In this document: one piece after another, positions 1 through 9,282 of the stretch | Layout: each line of letters begins with the position of its first letter | Position numbering within the stretch: the first letter of the stretch is position 1 | From: JAWKRB01 sp041389885 | GTDB lineage: Bacteria > Myxococcota_A > Polyangia > Polyangiales > Ga0077539 | Direction of reading: 5' to 3' | Assembly: GCA_041389885.1 (NCBI GenBank) | Contig: JAWKRB010000039.1 | Span: 5,009 to 69,008 of the forward strand | Length of the DNA: 64,000 bases | Translations under genes and position numbers: made by a program | The notes under the pieces: model-generated | Told to the model about the DNA's origin: nothing | Databases searched by the model: none | Seen by the model: only the letters and a program-made list of their open reading frames with translations

Positions 1-195
1 GCGCTCGGCCATGCTCGGGTCGCGGAGAAAGGTGCGGTACGCCGCGGCGAACACCACCGTGGGCGCCTCGCCCAGGGCGCCCCGAGGGCGCAGCACCCGC
101 GCGCGCAGCCCCGCGCTGCGCAGGAGCCCCGAGAGGTGCACCACGCCGTTGCTCAGCCACGGCTGCGTGCCGTAGAGCGGGAGGTTGGCGAGCAC
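1..195 (-). CDS. N-terminal fragment, probably of a B12-binding radical SAM protein (runs off the window)
   Basis: Only the first 65 or so codons are present; the rest lies beyond the left edge. Reading leftward from a GTG at 195 gives an open frame starting with a hydrophobic strand followed by ANLPLYGTQPWLSNG and then SGLLRSAGLRARVL. A strand, then NxPxYG, then a helix carrying a substrate-access motif is how the cobalamin-binding Rossmann domain of many B12-dependent radical SAM enzymes begins, and a full enzyme of that class lies nearby at 4583. No cofactor motif is visible in this fragment, so the family is inferred. The frame stays open upstream of the GTG, so the start is uncertain. 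It diverges from the gene at 335. Confidence 0.45.
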   Translation of the reverse strand, partial: MLANLPLYGTQPWLSNGVVHLSGLLRSAGLRARVLRPRGALGEAPTVVFAAAYRTFLRDPSMAER

Positions 196-334
196 GACAT
201 CCCCGCGAGGGATTGAATGACGAACCCGCGGGGGGCTGGCGCTTTGAGCCACGATACGCGACGATATCACCTTCGATTGGCGCGTGCGGTGGTGCGGTTC
301 GTGCCAGGACTGTTTCGAGAAAGACAGGTCACCC

Positions 335-2887
335 GTGCAGCACTTGATCCCCAAGACCTCTGACGATCAACACTCCGCAACCGCGTGCGCGCCCTCGCAA
401 TCTCTGCGCGGCGCGACGGCGATGGTGCTGGGGGCGTTGTCGCTCCTGGGCGCTGCGGAGAGCGGCTGTCGGAGGAGCGCGACGGCCCCCGCGGCGCGTC
501 CCGCCAGCTCGACCGTGACGGCGGCCCCGGCGGCTCGAGCGCCGGCGATGCCCGCGAGCGTCGACGCCCGCGTCGCCCAGATGCGCGACCACGTCGCCGC
601 GCGCCCCGAGCTCGCGAGGCTCAACGCCGACGAGGCGAGCTTCGCCGAGGTGCGCCGCACGCTGCTCAACCCCTGGCGCCAGAGCTGGGCCCGCCGCGAC
701 GCCGCGGGCTACGGCGCGCTGGTGCAGGGCGGCGCGCTGGCGTGGTCCGCGGGGGAGCGCGTGCTCCGCCGGGAGCTCGAGGGCGTGCGGGAGTACGAGT
801 GGCGCCTGAGCGCCGGCGCCGACGCCGCGCAGGACGCGCGGGGCTACCTCGCGACCTTTCAGCAGGTCGAAGACGTGCGCCTCGACGTGCACCGCTTCGT
901 GCCCGCGGGCGACACCGCGACGATGGACGTGAACTTCGACCTCCGCGGCCGCACCGCCGACGGCGCGCGGCGCAACGACCGCGGCTGGCTCGCGGTCACC
1001 GTCGCCCGCCGCGACGGCGCCTGGCGCGTCACGGGGATGACCCCCCGCGCCATGGAGAGCCTCGAGGCCTCGCGCGCGCCCACCTTCGCCGCGGCCACCG
1101 CGAGCACGGGCCTCGACCGGGTCCCCGTGGCGCACCGCAGCGAGGCCATCCGCCGCGGGGGCTACGCCCTCGCCGTGGCCGACTACGACGGCGACGAGCG
1201 CCCCGACGTGCTCGTCGGCAACGAGGGCGCGGTGCAGCTCTTTCGCAACGTCGGCGGGCGCTTCGAAGAGGTCTCGCAGGCCGCGGGGCTCCACGGCGAG
1301 ACGCGGGTGAAGTCCGCGGTCTTCGCCGACCTCGACAACGACGGGCGGCGCGACCTGGTGATGCTCCGCTTCGTCGAGCGCGCCACCGACGGCGACGACC
1401 TCGCGGTGTACCGCAACGCGGGCGAGGGGCGCTTCGTGCTCATGCCCGACGCGCTGCCGCGCACCCAGCGCTACGACCGGGGCATGCCCCTCGCCGTCGC
1501 CGACTTCGACAACAACGGCACCCTCGACCTGTACCTGGGCTTCCCCGGCGCGCGAGACTTCACCAACAACCTCAACCGCGGCAGCCGCGCCGATGGCCTT
1601 GTCTCCCAGGGGCTCTGGCTCAACCGCGGCGACTGGCGCTTCACCGAGTCGGCCCCCGACAGCACCCTCGCGCGCGACCGCGACGTGTACCCGCACGCCA
1701 CCCTCGTCGCCGACTTCAACGGCGACCACCGCTCCGACCTCCTGGTCATCGACGACAGCGGGCGCGTGAGCCCGGTGTACCAGAACGCCGGCGGCGGGAG
1801 CTTCGCGCGGGTCAACAGCGCCTCCGGGGTGAACGCCACGGGGTGGAGCATGGGCGCCGCCGCGGGCGACTTCGACGGCGACGGCGACACCGACGTGGTC
1901 ACCACGCACGTCGACCTCCTCGACGGGCTGCGCATGGCCGCCAGCGCCGAGGGCCGCGAGGGCAACCCCCGCGTGGCCGAGCGCCTCACCACGATGCACC
2001 GCGACCTGCGCGGGAGCATGCTGTACCGCAACCGCGGCGACGGCACCTTCGACGAGGTGACCCAGCAAGCAGGGCTGGGCTGGGTGGGCGAGGGCGCCGC
2101 GGGCGCCGAGTGGATCGACTACAACAACGACGGCCGCCTCGACCTCTACGTGGCCAACGGGCTGTGGTCCGGCGGCGAGGAGGAGTTCTCGTCGCTGTTC
2201 CTGCGCGCGGCGGTGCTCGGCGACGACACGCGCACCTGGGAGGCCCACGACACCATCACGGGGACGAACCCCCTGGCGCGCAGGGTCCTCGAGCCCAACC
2301 CGATGCTCACCGTGCTGCGAGAGTTTCGCGGTCACCTCGACGGCGCCGCGGGCGTGGCGGCGGCGCCGTCGCTCTCGATGGCGGGCTACCAGCGCAACAA
2401 GCTGTTTCGCAACAACGGCGACGGCACCTTCACCGACGTCGCCTACCTCGAGGCGGCCGACCGCACCGAGGACGGCTACGTCATCGCCCCCGCCGACATC
2501 GACAACGACGGGCGGCAAGACCTCGTGCTGCGGCACTGCGACCCCTCGCCGGGGCTCTCGTTCGAGTCGCTCACCGTGCTCCGCAACGTGGGCGCCGGGG
2601 GCAACTCGCTGCGCATCGCCGCGCGGGGCGGAGAGAACAGCACCGACGGATACGGCGCCACGGTGACCGCGTTCGTGGGCGACCGGCGCATCGTGCGGGA
2701 GATCCGCGCGGTGAGCGGCGCGGTGCAGGGCGAGCCCGTGGCCTTCATCGGCCTCGGCACCGCGCAGCGGGCCGACCGCGTCGAGATCCGCTGGCCCACC
2801 GGCGCGACGCAGGTGCAGCAGAACGTGCCCTCGGGGCGCGTGGTGGTCCGTGAGGCCCGCGCCGAGACGCGACTCGCTCGGCGGTGA
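335..2887 (+). CDS. Exported CRTAC1-type protein: FG-GAP/VCBS repeats with C-terminal ASPIC/UnbV domain
   Basis: About 850 residues. A hydrophobic stretch near residues 30-45, ending at a Cys, suggests export or lipoprotein anchoring, although the lipobox (ESGC) is poor. Seven Asp-rich calcium-loop motifs typical of FG-GAP/VCBS propeller blades are visible, including DYDGDERPDV near residue 283, DLDNDGRRDL near 332, DFDGDGDTDV near 512 and DIDNDGRQDL near 722. The last 80 residues match the ASPIC/UnbV domain, with GYGATVTAFVG and a late RWPTG motif. Such proteins are extracellular and probably adhesive or ligand-binding. The start is uncertain: GTG 335 lies 6 nt after an AGG, GTG 284 is in frame upstream, and ATG 422 would leave a signal peptide without a charged N-region. 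The stop overlaps the next gene by four bases (GTGA). Confidence 0.85.
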   Translation: MQHLIPKTSDDQHSATACAPSQSLRGATAMVLGALSLLGAAESGCRRSATAPAARPASSTVTAAPAARAPAMPASVDARVAQMRDHVAARPELARLNADEASFAEVRRTLLNPWRQSWARRDAAGYGALVQGGALAWSAGERVLRRELEGVREYEWRLSAGADAAQDARGYLATFQQVEDVRLDVHRFVPAGDTATMDVNFDLRGRTADGARRNDRGWLAVTVARRDGAWRVTGMTPRAMESLEASRAPTFAAATASTGLDRVPVAHRSEAIRRGGYALAVADYDGDERPDVLVGNEGAVQLFRNVGGRFEEVSQAAGLHGETRVKSAVFADLDNDGRRDLVMLRFVERATDGDDLAVYRNAGEGRFVLMPDALPRTQRYDRGMPLAVADFDNNGTLDLYLGFPGARDFTNNLNRGSRADGLVSQGLWLNRGDWRFTESAPDSTLARDRDVYPHATLVADFNGDHRSDLLVIDDSGRVSPVYQNAGGGSFARVNSASGVNATGWSMGAAAGDFDGDGDTDVVTTHVDLLDGLRMAASAEGREGNPRVAERLTTMHRDLRGSMLYRNRGDGTFDEVTQQAGLGWVGEGAAGAEWIDYNNDGRLDLYVANGLWSGGEEEFSSLFLRAAVLGDDTRTWEAHDTITGTNPLARRVLEPNPMLTVLREFRGHLDGAAGVAAAPSLSMAGYQRNKLFRNNGDGTFTDVAYLEAADRTEDGYVIAPADIDNDGRQDLVLRHCDPSPGLSFESLTVLRNVGAGGNSLRIAARGGENSTDGYGATVTAFVGDRRIVREIRAVSGAVQGEPVAFIGLGTAQRADRVEIRWPTGATQVQQNVPSGRVVVREARAETRLARR

Positions 2888-4548
2888 CCTTCTCCTCGCG
2901 CGCCCTGCGCGACCCGCCCCGCGCGATCGCCGCGGGGTTCTTCGTGCTCGCCCTCGCCTGGGCCGCCCTCGGTCGCGCCGCCTCCGACGAGGGGACCCTC
3001 ACCTGGTTCGCCTCCGCCCTCCTCGGCGAGTCGTTCGCCGCGGGGCTCTTTCTCCAGCGATTTCACCCCGCCCTGGGGCTGCTGTACCTCCCGACCCTGC
3101 CCTTCGGCTGGGGGGGATTCGTCGTCGCGCACGTCGCCGTGGCCTCGCTGGGGGTGCTCGCCGCGGGGCGCTGGATGCAGCGCGCGGGGGGAGACGGCGC
3201 CCTCGCGGCCCTCGCCCTGGCGGCGTCGCCGGCGTACCTCTACGGGGCCGTCACGGGGCAGTCGAACACCGACGGCGCGGCCCTGCTGCTCGTCGGGTGC
3301 GCGCTCTACGAGGGCGACGGGGGGAGGGCGCGCTTCGCCGGGGGGGCGGTCCTCGGGTTCACGGTGTGGGCGCGGTACGAGCTCGCGCCCGCGGTGGCGG
3401 CCCTCGCGCTCTACGCGCTGTGGCGCAAGGAGCGTCGCGCGGCCTTCGCGGGGGTGCTGCTCTGGCCCGTGGGGTACCTCGCCGCGGGGGCGGTGTACCA
3501 CCGCATGGGGCTGTGGTTCGTGCGCTACCCGCCCCTCGACACGCTGTCGGCGCCGGGGATTCAAGAGGCGTTTCGGCTGCGTCCCTCGCCCGAGGCCGCG
3601 CGGCGGCTGGCGCTCGCGCCGGCGCTGGTGTCGGGGGCGTGGGCGCTCATGGCCGCCGGGGGCGCCCGGGGGGCGCTCGCGTCGACGAGGATCATCGCGG
3701 GGGTCACGGGCTCCCTCGGCGCGCTCTTCGTCGCGCTGCCCTTCTTTGGGACCTTCGGCCCCGAGGTGGTCCCGCGGTACCTCTCGGTGGCGCTGCCCGC
3801 GGTGGCGGTGGCCGGGGGGGCGCTCGCGACGCTGAACCCGCGCTCCCTCGGGCCCGCCGTGGCCCTCGCGCTCACCGCGGCCGCGGCGTGGATCGGCGCG
3901 CGCGCGGGGGGGACCTCGGCGCTCCTCCTGTCCGCGCCGCTCTCGGCGGCGTGGTGCGCGCTCGGGGTCGCGCGCCCCTCGGTGCGCCGCCTCGCGCTCG
4001 GCGTCGCGCTGTCGCTCCCGCTGCTCACCGCGCTCCCCTCCCCGCAGGACCTCGCGCGCTTCGAGGCCCCCTGGGCCCCCGTCGCCCTCGCCGACCGCGT
4101 GGCCGACCTCGCCCGCGCGCGCCCGCCCCGCACGGTGGTGACCAACGTGCAGAACCTCGCGCCCCTCCTCGCGGCTCGGGGATCGTTTCGCGTGCGATAC
4201 CTCCTCGGATTCGACGTCGCGATGGCGCTCCCCGAGGTGACCCACCCCTCGAACGGGCAGCTCCAGGCCGTCGCCCGGGCCTTCAGCGCGCGCTACGAGC
4301 GCACCGGCGCCCTGTGGCCCTGCGGACTCGCGCGCGAGACATTCTACCCCGGTGACCTGGTGGTCCTCGGCGCCGAGTGGCGCACCGAGCCCCTCACGCC
4401 GTCGTCGATGTGGCGGCCCTTCACCGAGCGCGTCGCGGACCTGGATCACACGGTGATCCTGCGGGTCACCCGGGGGCCCTCGCGGGTCACCCTCCCGCCG
4501 CCGCCCTGGGCGCGCGCGCGGGGCCTGGGCGCCCTCTGCGGAAATTAG
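2884..4548 (+). CDS. Polytopic membrane protein resembling GT-C glycosyltransferases
   Basis: 554 residues, very rich in Leu, Ala, Val and Gly, with roughly ten hydrophobic segments over residues 10-390 and a soluble C-terminal part. After the first membrane segment comes SDEGTLTW, the place where GT-C fold enzymes (ArnT/PMT and mannosyltransferase types) carry an acidic catalytic pair. A loop with QSNTDGAAL and a later WARYELAP also fit this class. Such enzymes usually move a sugar from a polyprenyl-phosphate donor onto a lipid or protein at the outer face of the inner membrane. It starts with GTG inside the stop of the CRTAC gene, so translation is probably coupled. Substrate and donor cannot be read from the sequence. 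Confidence 0.6.
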   Translation: MTFSSRALRDPPRAIAAGFFVLALAWAALGRAASDEGTLTWFASALLGESFAAGLFLQRFHPALGLLYLPTLPFGWGGFVVAHVAVASLGVLAAGRWMQRAGGDGALAALALAASPAYLYGAVTGQSNTDGAALLLVGCALYEGDGGRARFAGGAVLGFTVWARYELAPAVAALALYALWRKERRAAFAGVLLWPVGYLAAGAVYHRMGLWFVRYPPLDTLSAPGIQEAFRLRPSPEAARRLALAPALVSGAWALMAAGGARGALASTRIIAGVTGSLGALFVALPFFGTFGPEVVPRYLSVALPAVAVAGGALATLNPRSLGPAVALALTAAAAWIGARAGGTSALLLSAPLSAAWCALGVARPSVRRLALGVALSLPLLTALPSPQDLARFEAPWAPVALADRVADLARARPPRTVVTNVQNLAPLLAARGSFRVRYLLGFDVAMALPEVTHPSNGQLQAVARAFSARYERTGALWPCGLARETFYPGDLVVLGAEWRTEPLTPSSMWRPFTERVADLDHTVILRVTRGPSRVTLPPPPWARARGLGALCGN

Positions 4549-4582
4549 TCCGCGCCCATGCGACACTGCGCCACACGCGCAG

Positions 4583-6277
4583 ATGAAGATCCTCCTGGTC
4601 AACCCGACCATCACCGGCGAGCCCGAGGCGAACCACATCGGCCTGGTCACCCTGGGCACCTACCTCCACGCGCGCTCGGCGCACCGCGCGACGGTGCTCG
4701 ACTTCGCGTTTCACCACGGCGGCGACTGGCGCGCGCTGCTCGCCCGCCGGCTCGCCGAGTTCGCGCCCGACGTCGTGGGGCTCTACGTCTCGACGCCGTA
4801 TTTCCCCAGCGCGAAGGCCGTGGCCGACGAGGTCAAGCGCCTCGCGCCGACGCGGCCGGTGATCGCCGGCGGGCACCACGCGACGCTCTCGCCGCAGAGC
4901 GTGATCGAGCACCGCGCCTTCGACATGCTGGTCATCGGCGAGGGCGAGGTGCCCCTGCTGCGGCTCCTCGACGCGATGGAGGCGGGGCGCGAGCTCGACG
5001 AGGTCCCGGGGCTCTGGTTTCGCCGCGAGGGAGAGGTGGTGAAGGTCGAGAAGGGGCCGCCCCTCGAGGCCGCGGAGATCCCCGCCCTCGACTGGGGGCT
5101 CTACGACGAAGAGACCCTGCGGCGCTCGTTCTTCTACTTCGGCGCGATGCCCGTGATGGGGAGCCGCGGGTGCCCGAACAAGTGCTCGTTCTGCGCGATC
5201 ACCAACGTGCAGGCGCTCTACGCGGGGCAGAAGTTCCTGAGGTTTCGCGACCCCGTCGCGGTGGTCGACGAGATCGAGCGGAACTACCGGCGCTTCAAGC
5301 CCATGGGCATGAAGATCGTCTACTTCTACGACCTGAACTTCCTCGTCGCGCCCAAGTGGCTCCGGGCCTTCACCGAGGAGTACCGACGGCGAGGGCTGCA
5401 CCGCGAGCTCCCCTGGAGCGCGTACACCCGCGCCGACCACGTGAACCCCGAGGTGCTCGCCGCGCTCAAGGACAGCGGGTGCATCAACCTCCGCGTGGGC
5501 GTCGAGTCGGCCAACGAGCAAGCGCGCAACGACTGGTACAACAAGGAGCTGCCGCAGCGGCAGCTCATCGACGCCCTGCGGAGCATCAAGGAGCTCGGGA
5601 TCTCCATCACCGGGTACTTCCTCGTGGGCGGGCCCGGCGAGCGGCCCGAGCACCTCATGGAGTCGATGGAGTTCGCCTACGACCACGGCGTCGAGTACCC
5701 CGCGTTCTTCCTCTACAAGCCCCTCGCGGGCACCGACGTGCTGCAGCGCGCGGGGGAGATGGGCTCGTTCATCGACGAGGCGAGCATGGCCGAGCCCGCC
5801 GACTTCATGCGCGGCGTGAACATGGTCCACCGGCACATCACCCGGCGGCAGATCGCCACCTTTCACCTGCTCACCCAGGCGGTCTTCGGCGCGCGCATCG
5901 TCGCCCGCCAGCTCGCCGACGAGCGCCACCGCTACGTCGTCGGCCTCGCGAGGTACACCCTGCGCGCGCTGCGCGACGGCTTCACGCCCTACGAGAGCGC
6001 GATCTACTACACGTTCTACGGCGACGGGCACCTCACCCGGCCGCACCTCTTTCCCGCGCGGCGCGAGCGGCCCCGCGCGTGGTCCGCGCTCTTCAAGCTC
6101 CTGCGGCTGTACATGCGCTCCACCGACGGCGAGGCCCGCGAGCTCGAGGCGCGCGAGGGCGCGGTGATCCCCCGCGCGCCGCAGGGCGCCGCGGTGCCCG
6201 ACGCGCCCGCCGTGGTCGTGCAGATCCGACGCGCGCCCAAGATGGTCCCCACCCGCGGCGCCATCGGCGAGACGTGA
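4583..6277 (+). CDS. B12-binding-domain radical SAM protein
   Basis: 564 residues. Residues 1-140 form a cobalamin-binding-like Rossmann domain starting MKILLVNPTITGEPEANHIG, with the later strand IAGGHHATLSP. The radical SAM core follows with the CxxxCxxC motif CPNKCSFC at residues 197-204, which would hold the SAM-binding [4Fe-4S] cluster. The SAM-binding region around GMKIVYFYDLNFLV and the GVESANEQ strand agree with the TIM-barrel core. These enzymes do methylations, ring contractions or C-C bond chemistry on lipids, antibiotics or cofactors; the substrate here is unknown. It begins 34 nt after the GT-C-like gene and ends with a GTGA overlap into a flippase-like membrane protein, which suggests a lipid or glycolipid substrate. 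Confidence 0.85.
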   Translation: MKILLVNPTITGEPEANHIGLVTLGTYLHARSAHRATVLDFAFHHGGDWRALLARRLAEFAPDVVGLYVSTPYFPSAKAVADEVKRLAPTRPVIAGGHHATLSPQSVIEHRAFDMLVIGEGEVPLLRLLDAMEAGRELDEVPGLWFRREGEVVKVEKGPPLEAAEIPALDWGLYDEETLRRSFFYFGAMPVMGSRGCPNKCSFCAITNVQALYAGQKFLRFRDPVAVVDEIERNYRRFKPMGMKIVYFYDLNFLVAPKWLRAFTEEYRRRGLHRELPWSAYTRADHVNPEVLAALKDSGCINLRVGVESANEQARNDWYNKELPQRQLIDALRSIKELGISITGYFLVGGPGERPEHLMESMEFAYDHGVEYPAFFLYKPLAGTDVLQRAGEMGSFIDEASMAEPADFMRGVNMVHRHITRRQIATFHLLTQAVFGARIVARQLADERHRYVVGLARYTLRALRDGFTPYESAIYYTFYGDGHLTRPHLFPARRERPRAWSALFKLLRLYMRSTDGEARELEAREGAVIPRAPQGAAVPDAPAVVVQIRRAPKMVPTRGAIGET

Positions 6278-7182
6278 GCGCCGAGGGACCTCGCCGCGCC
6301 CTGCGCGTCGCCGTCGCCCTCGCCGTCACCGCCGCGAGCGTGGTCGTCCTCGCCCGCGTCGACCGCGCCGCCGCGCTCCGCGCGCTCTCCGAGACCCACC
6401 CCCTCGGCCTCGCCGCCGCCCTCGCGCTGCGCGTCGCCCAGGTCGCCTTTCGCGCCCTCACCTGGACCCTGCTCCTGCGCCCCGCCGACGTCTCCTACCG
6501 ACTCGGCTTCGCCCTCATCGCGCGCACGAGCCTCTACTCCGCCGTGGTGGGCGCGCGGGCGGGCGACCTCCTTCGCGCGCACGCCCTCGTCGACGAGGCC
6601 GACGTGCCGCTGGGGCTCGCGCTCGGGGTGACCGTGCTCGAGAAGGCCCTCTCGGTGGCGACGCTGCTGGCGATCCTCGGGGTCACCGCCGCGCTCTCTC
6701 CGCTGCCGCCCTGGGTCCGCGCGGCCTCGGCCTCCCTCGCCGCGGTGGGCGTCGCCGCGGTGCTCGCGCTGCGCGTCGCGGGCCTCGTCGGGGGCCGCTT
6801 CGCCGTGCTCCGAGACGCGTCGAACGCCCTGCCGCGCAACGACTTCTCGCGCATGGCGGCGTCGACGTGCAGCGTGACCGCCGACTGGCTCGCGGGCATC
6901 GGCGCGCACCTCACGCTGCTGCGCGCCTGCGGCGTCGACGTGAGCGCCGCGGCCGCGGTGCTGATGCAGCTCTCGATCAACGCCGCCACCAGCGTGCCGA
7001 GCGCGCCGCTGCACCTCGGCGCCTTCGAGCTCAGCGTGGTGTGGGTGCTCCAGGCCCTCGGCGCGCCGACGCCCCGCGCGCTGGGCTACGCCTTCGCGCT
7101 CCACGCCGTCGAGCTCGCCGCGCCCCTGCTCGCGGCGGCGGTCGCGCTCGTCGCGCGGAGGAGGGAGAGATCATGCGCGTGA
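6274..7182 (+). CDS. UPF0104 / lysylphosphatidylglycerol-synthase-like transmembrane protein
   Basis: 302 residues, almost wholly hydrophobic, with seven or eight predicted helices. The pattern, ALRVAQVAFRALTWTLLLRP early, VVGARAGDLLRA in the middle and SAPLHLGAFELSVVW near the end, is the signature layout of the LPG synthase transmembrane / UPF0104 family, where the last motif is usually P-x-x-x-G-x-x-E. Members flip or carry lipids or polyprenyl-linked intermediates, and some are dedicated partners of adjacent enzymes. It starts at a GTG overlapping the stop of the radical SAM gene and overlaps the next gene by ten bases, so the three are probably co-translated. There is no aminoacyl-transferase domain, so it is not a full MprF. 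Confidence 0.7.
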   Translation: MSAEGPRRALRVAVALAVTAASVVVLARVDRAAALRALSETHPLGLAAALALRVAQVAFRALTWTLLLRPADVSYRLGFALIARTSLYSAVVGARAGDLLRAHALVDEADVPLGLALGVTVLEKALSVATLLAILGVTAALSPLPPWVRAASASLAAVGVAAVLALRVAGLVGGRFAVLRDASNALPRNDFSRMAASTCSVTADWLAGIGAHLTLLRACGVDVSAAAAVLMQLSINAATSVPSAPLHLGAFELSVVWVLQALGAPTPRALGYAFALHAVELAAPLLAAAVALVARRRERSCA

Positions 7183-7952
7183 AGGTCGAGCGCATCGCGG
7201 CGCCAGGCGCGACGCTGTTCTTGGTGCGCGTCGGCGAGGGCGCGCCGCTGCTCGTGCTGGGCAGCGGGCCGGGGGAGCCCCACGACCTGCTGCGCCCGCA
7301 CCTCGACGCCCTCGCCAGCGCGCGCGAGGTGGTCTACAGCGACCCGCGGGGATGCGGCCGCTCGCCCCTCGACGAGGGCAGCGAGCCCGCCGACGTCGCC
7401 ACCCTCGTCGACGACGTCGAGCGGGTGCGCGCGCACCTGGGCGCCGCGCGGGTCGACCTCCTGGGGTTCTCCTGGGGCGCCCTCGTGGCCCTGCGCTACG
7501 CCGAGGCGCACCCGGAGCGTGTGGGGGCGATGATCCTGGTCTCGCCGCCGCCGCCGCGAGGGCAGGGCGAGGTCGGACCCAGGCCAGAGCCCGCGGCGCG
7601 CGACCCGAGCGGGCTCCGCGCGCGCTTCGACCGACGCATCGCGCCCGCGCTCTTCGACCCCGCGTCGGTCGCGAGGCTCACCGCCGTCGAGGTCGACGAG
7701 GTCGCGGCCTGGGCCGCGTCGAACTCGCTCGGGCGCTACGACCTCACCGAGACGCTACGCGCGCGCCGGGGCGCGGCGACGCTGGTGGTGCACGGCGAAG
7801 ACGACCCGGTCTACCCCGGCGCCGCCGAGGAGGTCGCCGAGGCCGCGGGGGCGCGGCGGGTGAGCGTCGCCCGCTGCGGGCACGCGCCGTTCTTCGAGGC
7901 GCCCGAGGTCTTTCTCGCTGCGGCAGAGGGCTTTCTGCGCGCCCAGGGGTGA
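7173..7952 (+). CDS. Alpha/beta hydrolase (proline-iminopeptidase-like fold)
   Basis: 259 residues, complete. The nucleophile elbow is GFSWG with Ser100, the acid is Asp210 or Asp211 in GEDDP, and the base is His237 in CGHAPFFEAPE, giving a full Ser-Asp-His triad. An oxyanion-hole stretch, GSGPGEPHD, lies at residues 30-38, and DPRGCGRS at 57-64 is typical of proline iminopeptidase and related hydrolases. ATG 7173 was chosen because it follows a GGAGGGAGAG ribosome site. The gene overlaps the end of the flippase-like gene by ten bases, so it is the last gene of that operon. It is probably cytoplasmic, as no signal peptide is seen. The substrate is unknown; an ester or amide made by the upstream pathway is a reasonable guess. 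Confidence 0.8.
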   Translation: MRVKVERIAAPGATLFLVRVGEGAPLLVLGSGPGEPHDLLRPHLDALASAREVVYSDPRGCGRSPLDEGSEPADVATLVDDVERVRAHLGAARVDLLGFSWGALVALRYAEAHPERVGAMILVSPPPPRGQGEVGPRPEPAARDPSGLRARFDRRIAPALFDPASVARLTAVEVDEVAAWAASNSLGRYDLTETLRARRGAATLVVHGEDDPVYPGAAEEVAEAAGARRVSVARCGHAPFFEAPEVFLAAAEGFLRAQG

Positions 7953-7953
7953 C

Positions 7954-9225
7954 TCAGCGCGGGCGCGCCCTCGCCTCGTCGAGCTCGCGCAGCGCGGCCT
8001 CGTCGAGGTCGCCCTCGGCGGCGCGGGAGAGCGCCACGCGCACGGGCTCGTGGGCGACGGTCTCGACGGCGAGGCGCACGCGCGCCCCCGCGGCGTCGGG
8101 GTCGATCTTCGAGAGCGCGTAGGCCGCCGCCACCCGGCGGTCGCCCGAGGCGCCGGGGTCGTCGAGGGCGGCGACGAGCTCGTCGCGGCTGAGCGAGGCG
8201 CTGCGGTAGTCGTCGCGGCCGACAGAGAGGGCGTCGAGGGCGGCGCGCCACGACGCGACGTCGCGGCCGTTGCGGTCGAGGGTCTCGAGGCGCGCGGAGA
8301 GGTCGCCGCGGGCGCGAGACTCCGCGAGGGCCTCGCCGACGCGGGCGACGAGGGCGTCTCTGCGGGCCGCGGGGGTGCCCCAGGCGGGAAAGACCACCGG
8401 CGCGCCCTGAACGCGCGGGAGCGCGATCGACGAGCCGATGACGCTCACCCCCGCGAGGCCGGCGTAGGGGATGAATTCGTCCCTGCGCCAGCCGCGGACC
8501 GACACGCCGTCGCGTCCGACGCGCACCGTGGGCGGGCCGAAGACGCGCACCGCGAGGGCCGCGCTCAGGGCCGTGAGGGTGAAGATCAAGAAGCCCATCG
8601 CCGCGCTCGGGAGCCCCAGCAGGGAGCTCACCGCGAGCGCGACCACCGACGACGCGATCGCGCCGGGGAGCAGCGAGGCGAGGGCGATCGCGAGGCGCGA
8701 GGCCGGGCTCCCGAGGCGCATGGTGAGCGCCCGCTCCTCGGGCAGCACCCCCGCGGCGTCGAGGATCGCGTCGGCCTCCCTCGGGTCGCGCACCTCGATG
8801 GAGATCAGGTCGCCGCGTTGGAGCTCGAGCTCGACCTCGGCCTGCGTGGCCGTGCGCAGGGTCCACCCCGACGACACCGCGGCGGGGGAGATCACCCGCT
8901 GCCCCCAGGCGCGACGCAGGGTCACGCCCGCGCCGCTCGCGGTGACGTCGGCGCGGAGGCGGGGCGCGACCCAGCACCAGAGCTGGCTCAGCGCGGCGGC
9001 GACGGAGAGCCCGGGGATGACGAGGTAGCCCATGCCCAGCGCCAGCGAGAGCGCCCTGGGCATCAGCGTTCGGTCGGGAAAGAGCGTCGAGAGCACCAGC
9101 GACGCGGCGAAGGTCACGACGAGCAGCGCGCTCGCGGCGCGCACGAGGCTCCGCGTGCGACCCTGCGGGCGCTCGGCCACCAGGCGCTGTGGGAGGGTCA
9201 GCGGCTCGGCGGGCGTGGGCTCCAT
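7954..9225 (-). CDS. Membrane protein of unknown function (423 aa)
   Basis: I do not recognise a named family. From ATG 9225 there is a short cytoplasmic leader, a pair of hydrophobic segments (about residues 28-50 and 58-85), a soluble beta-rich stretch resembling a bacterial PH-like region (GAGVTLRRAWGQRVISP), a second pair of hydrophobic segments (about 180-225), another similar beta stretch (VGRDGVSVRGWRRDEFIPY) and an alanine-rich helical tail. The repeated order of membrane pair then PH-like strand suggests an internal duplication. It converges with the hydrolase gene with one base between stop codons and is divergent from the ABC transporter at 9283, with 57 bp that must hold both promoters. 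Confidence 0.6.
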   Translation of the reverse strand: MEPTPAEPLTLPQRLVAERPQGRTRSLVRAASALLVVTFAASLVLSTLFPDRTLMPRALSLALGMGYLVIPGLSVAAALSQLWCWVAPRLRADVTASGAGVTLRRAWGQRVISPAAVSSGWTLRTATQAEVELELQRGDLISIEVRDPREADAILDAAGVLPEERALTMRLGSPASRLAIALASLLPGAIASSVVALAVSSLLGLPSAAMGFLIFTLTALSAALAVRVFGPPTVRVGRDGVSVRGWRRDEFIPYAGLAGVSVIGSSIALPRVQGAPVVFPAWGTPAARRDALVARVGEALAESRARGDLSARLETLDRNGRDVASWRAALDALSVGRDDYRSASLSRDELVAALDDPGASGDRRVAAAYALSKIDPDAAGARVRLAVETVAHEPVRVALSRAAEGDLDEAALRELDEARARPR

Positions 9226-9282
9226 CGCCCCGACTCTACCGGACCCAGGGCGAGGTCGGTCGCGCGTGGCGTATGATCGCGG

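Noticed and set aside
329..2536. 735-codon antisense reading frame under the CRTAC gene
   Set aside because: It is Val/Ala/Gly/Arg-rich with no recognisable domain and exists because of extreme GC bias at third positions; the sense frame has clear FG-GAP motifs.
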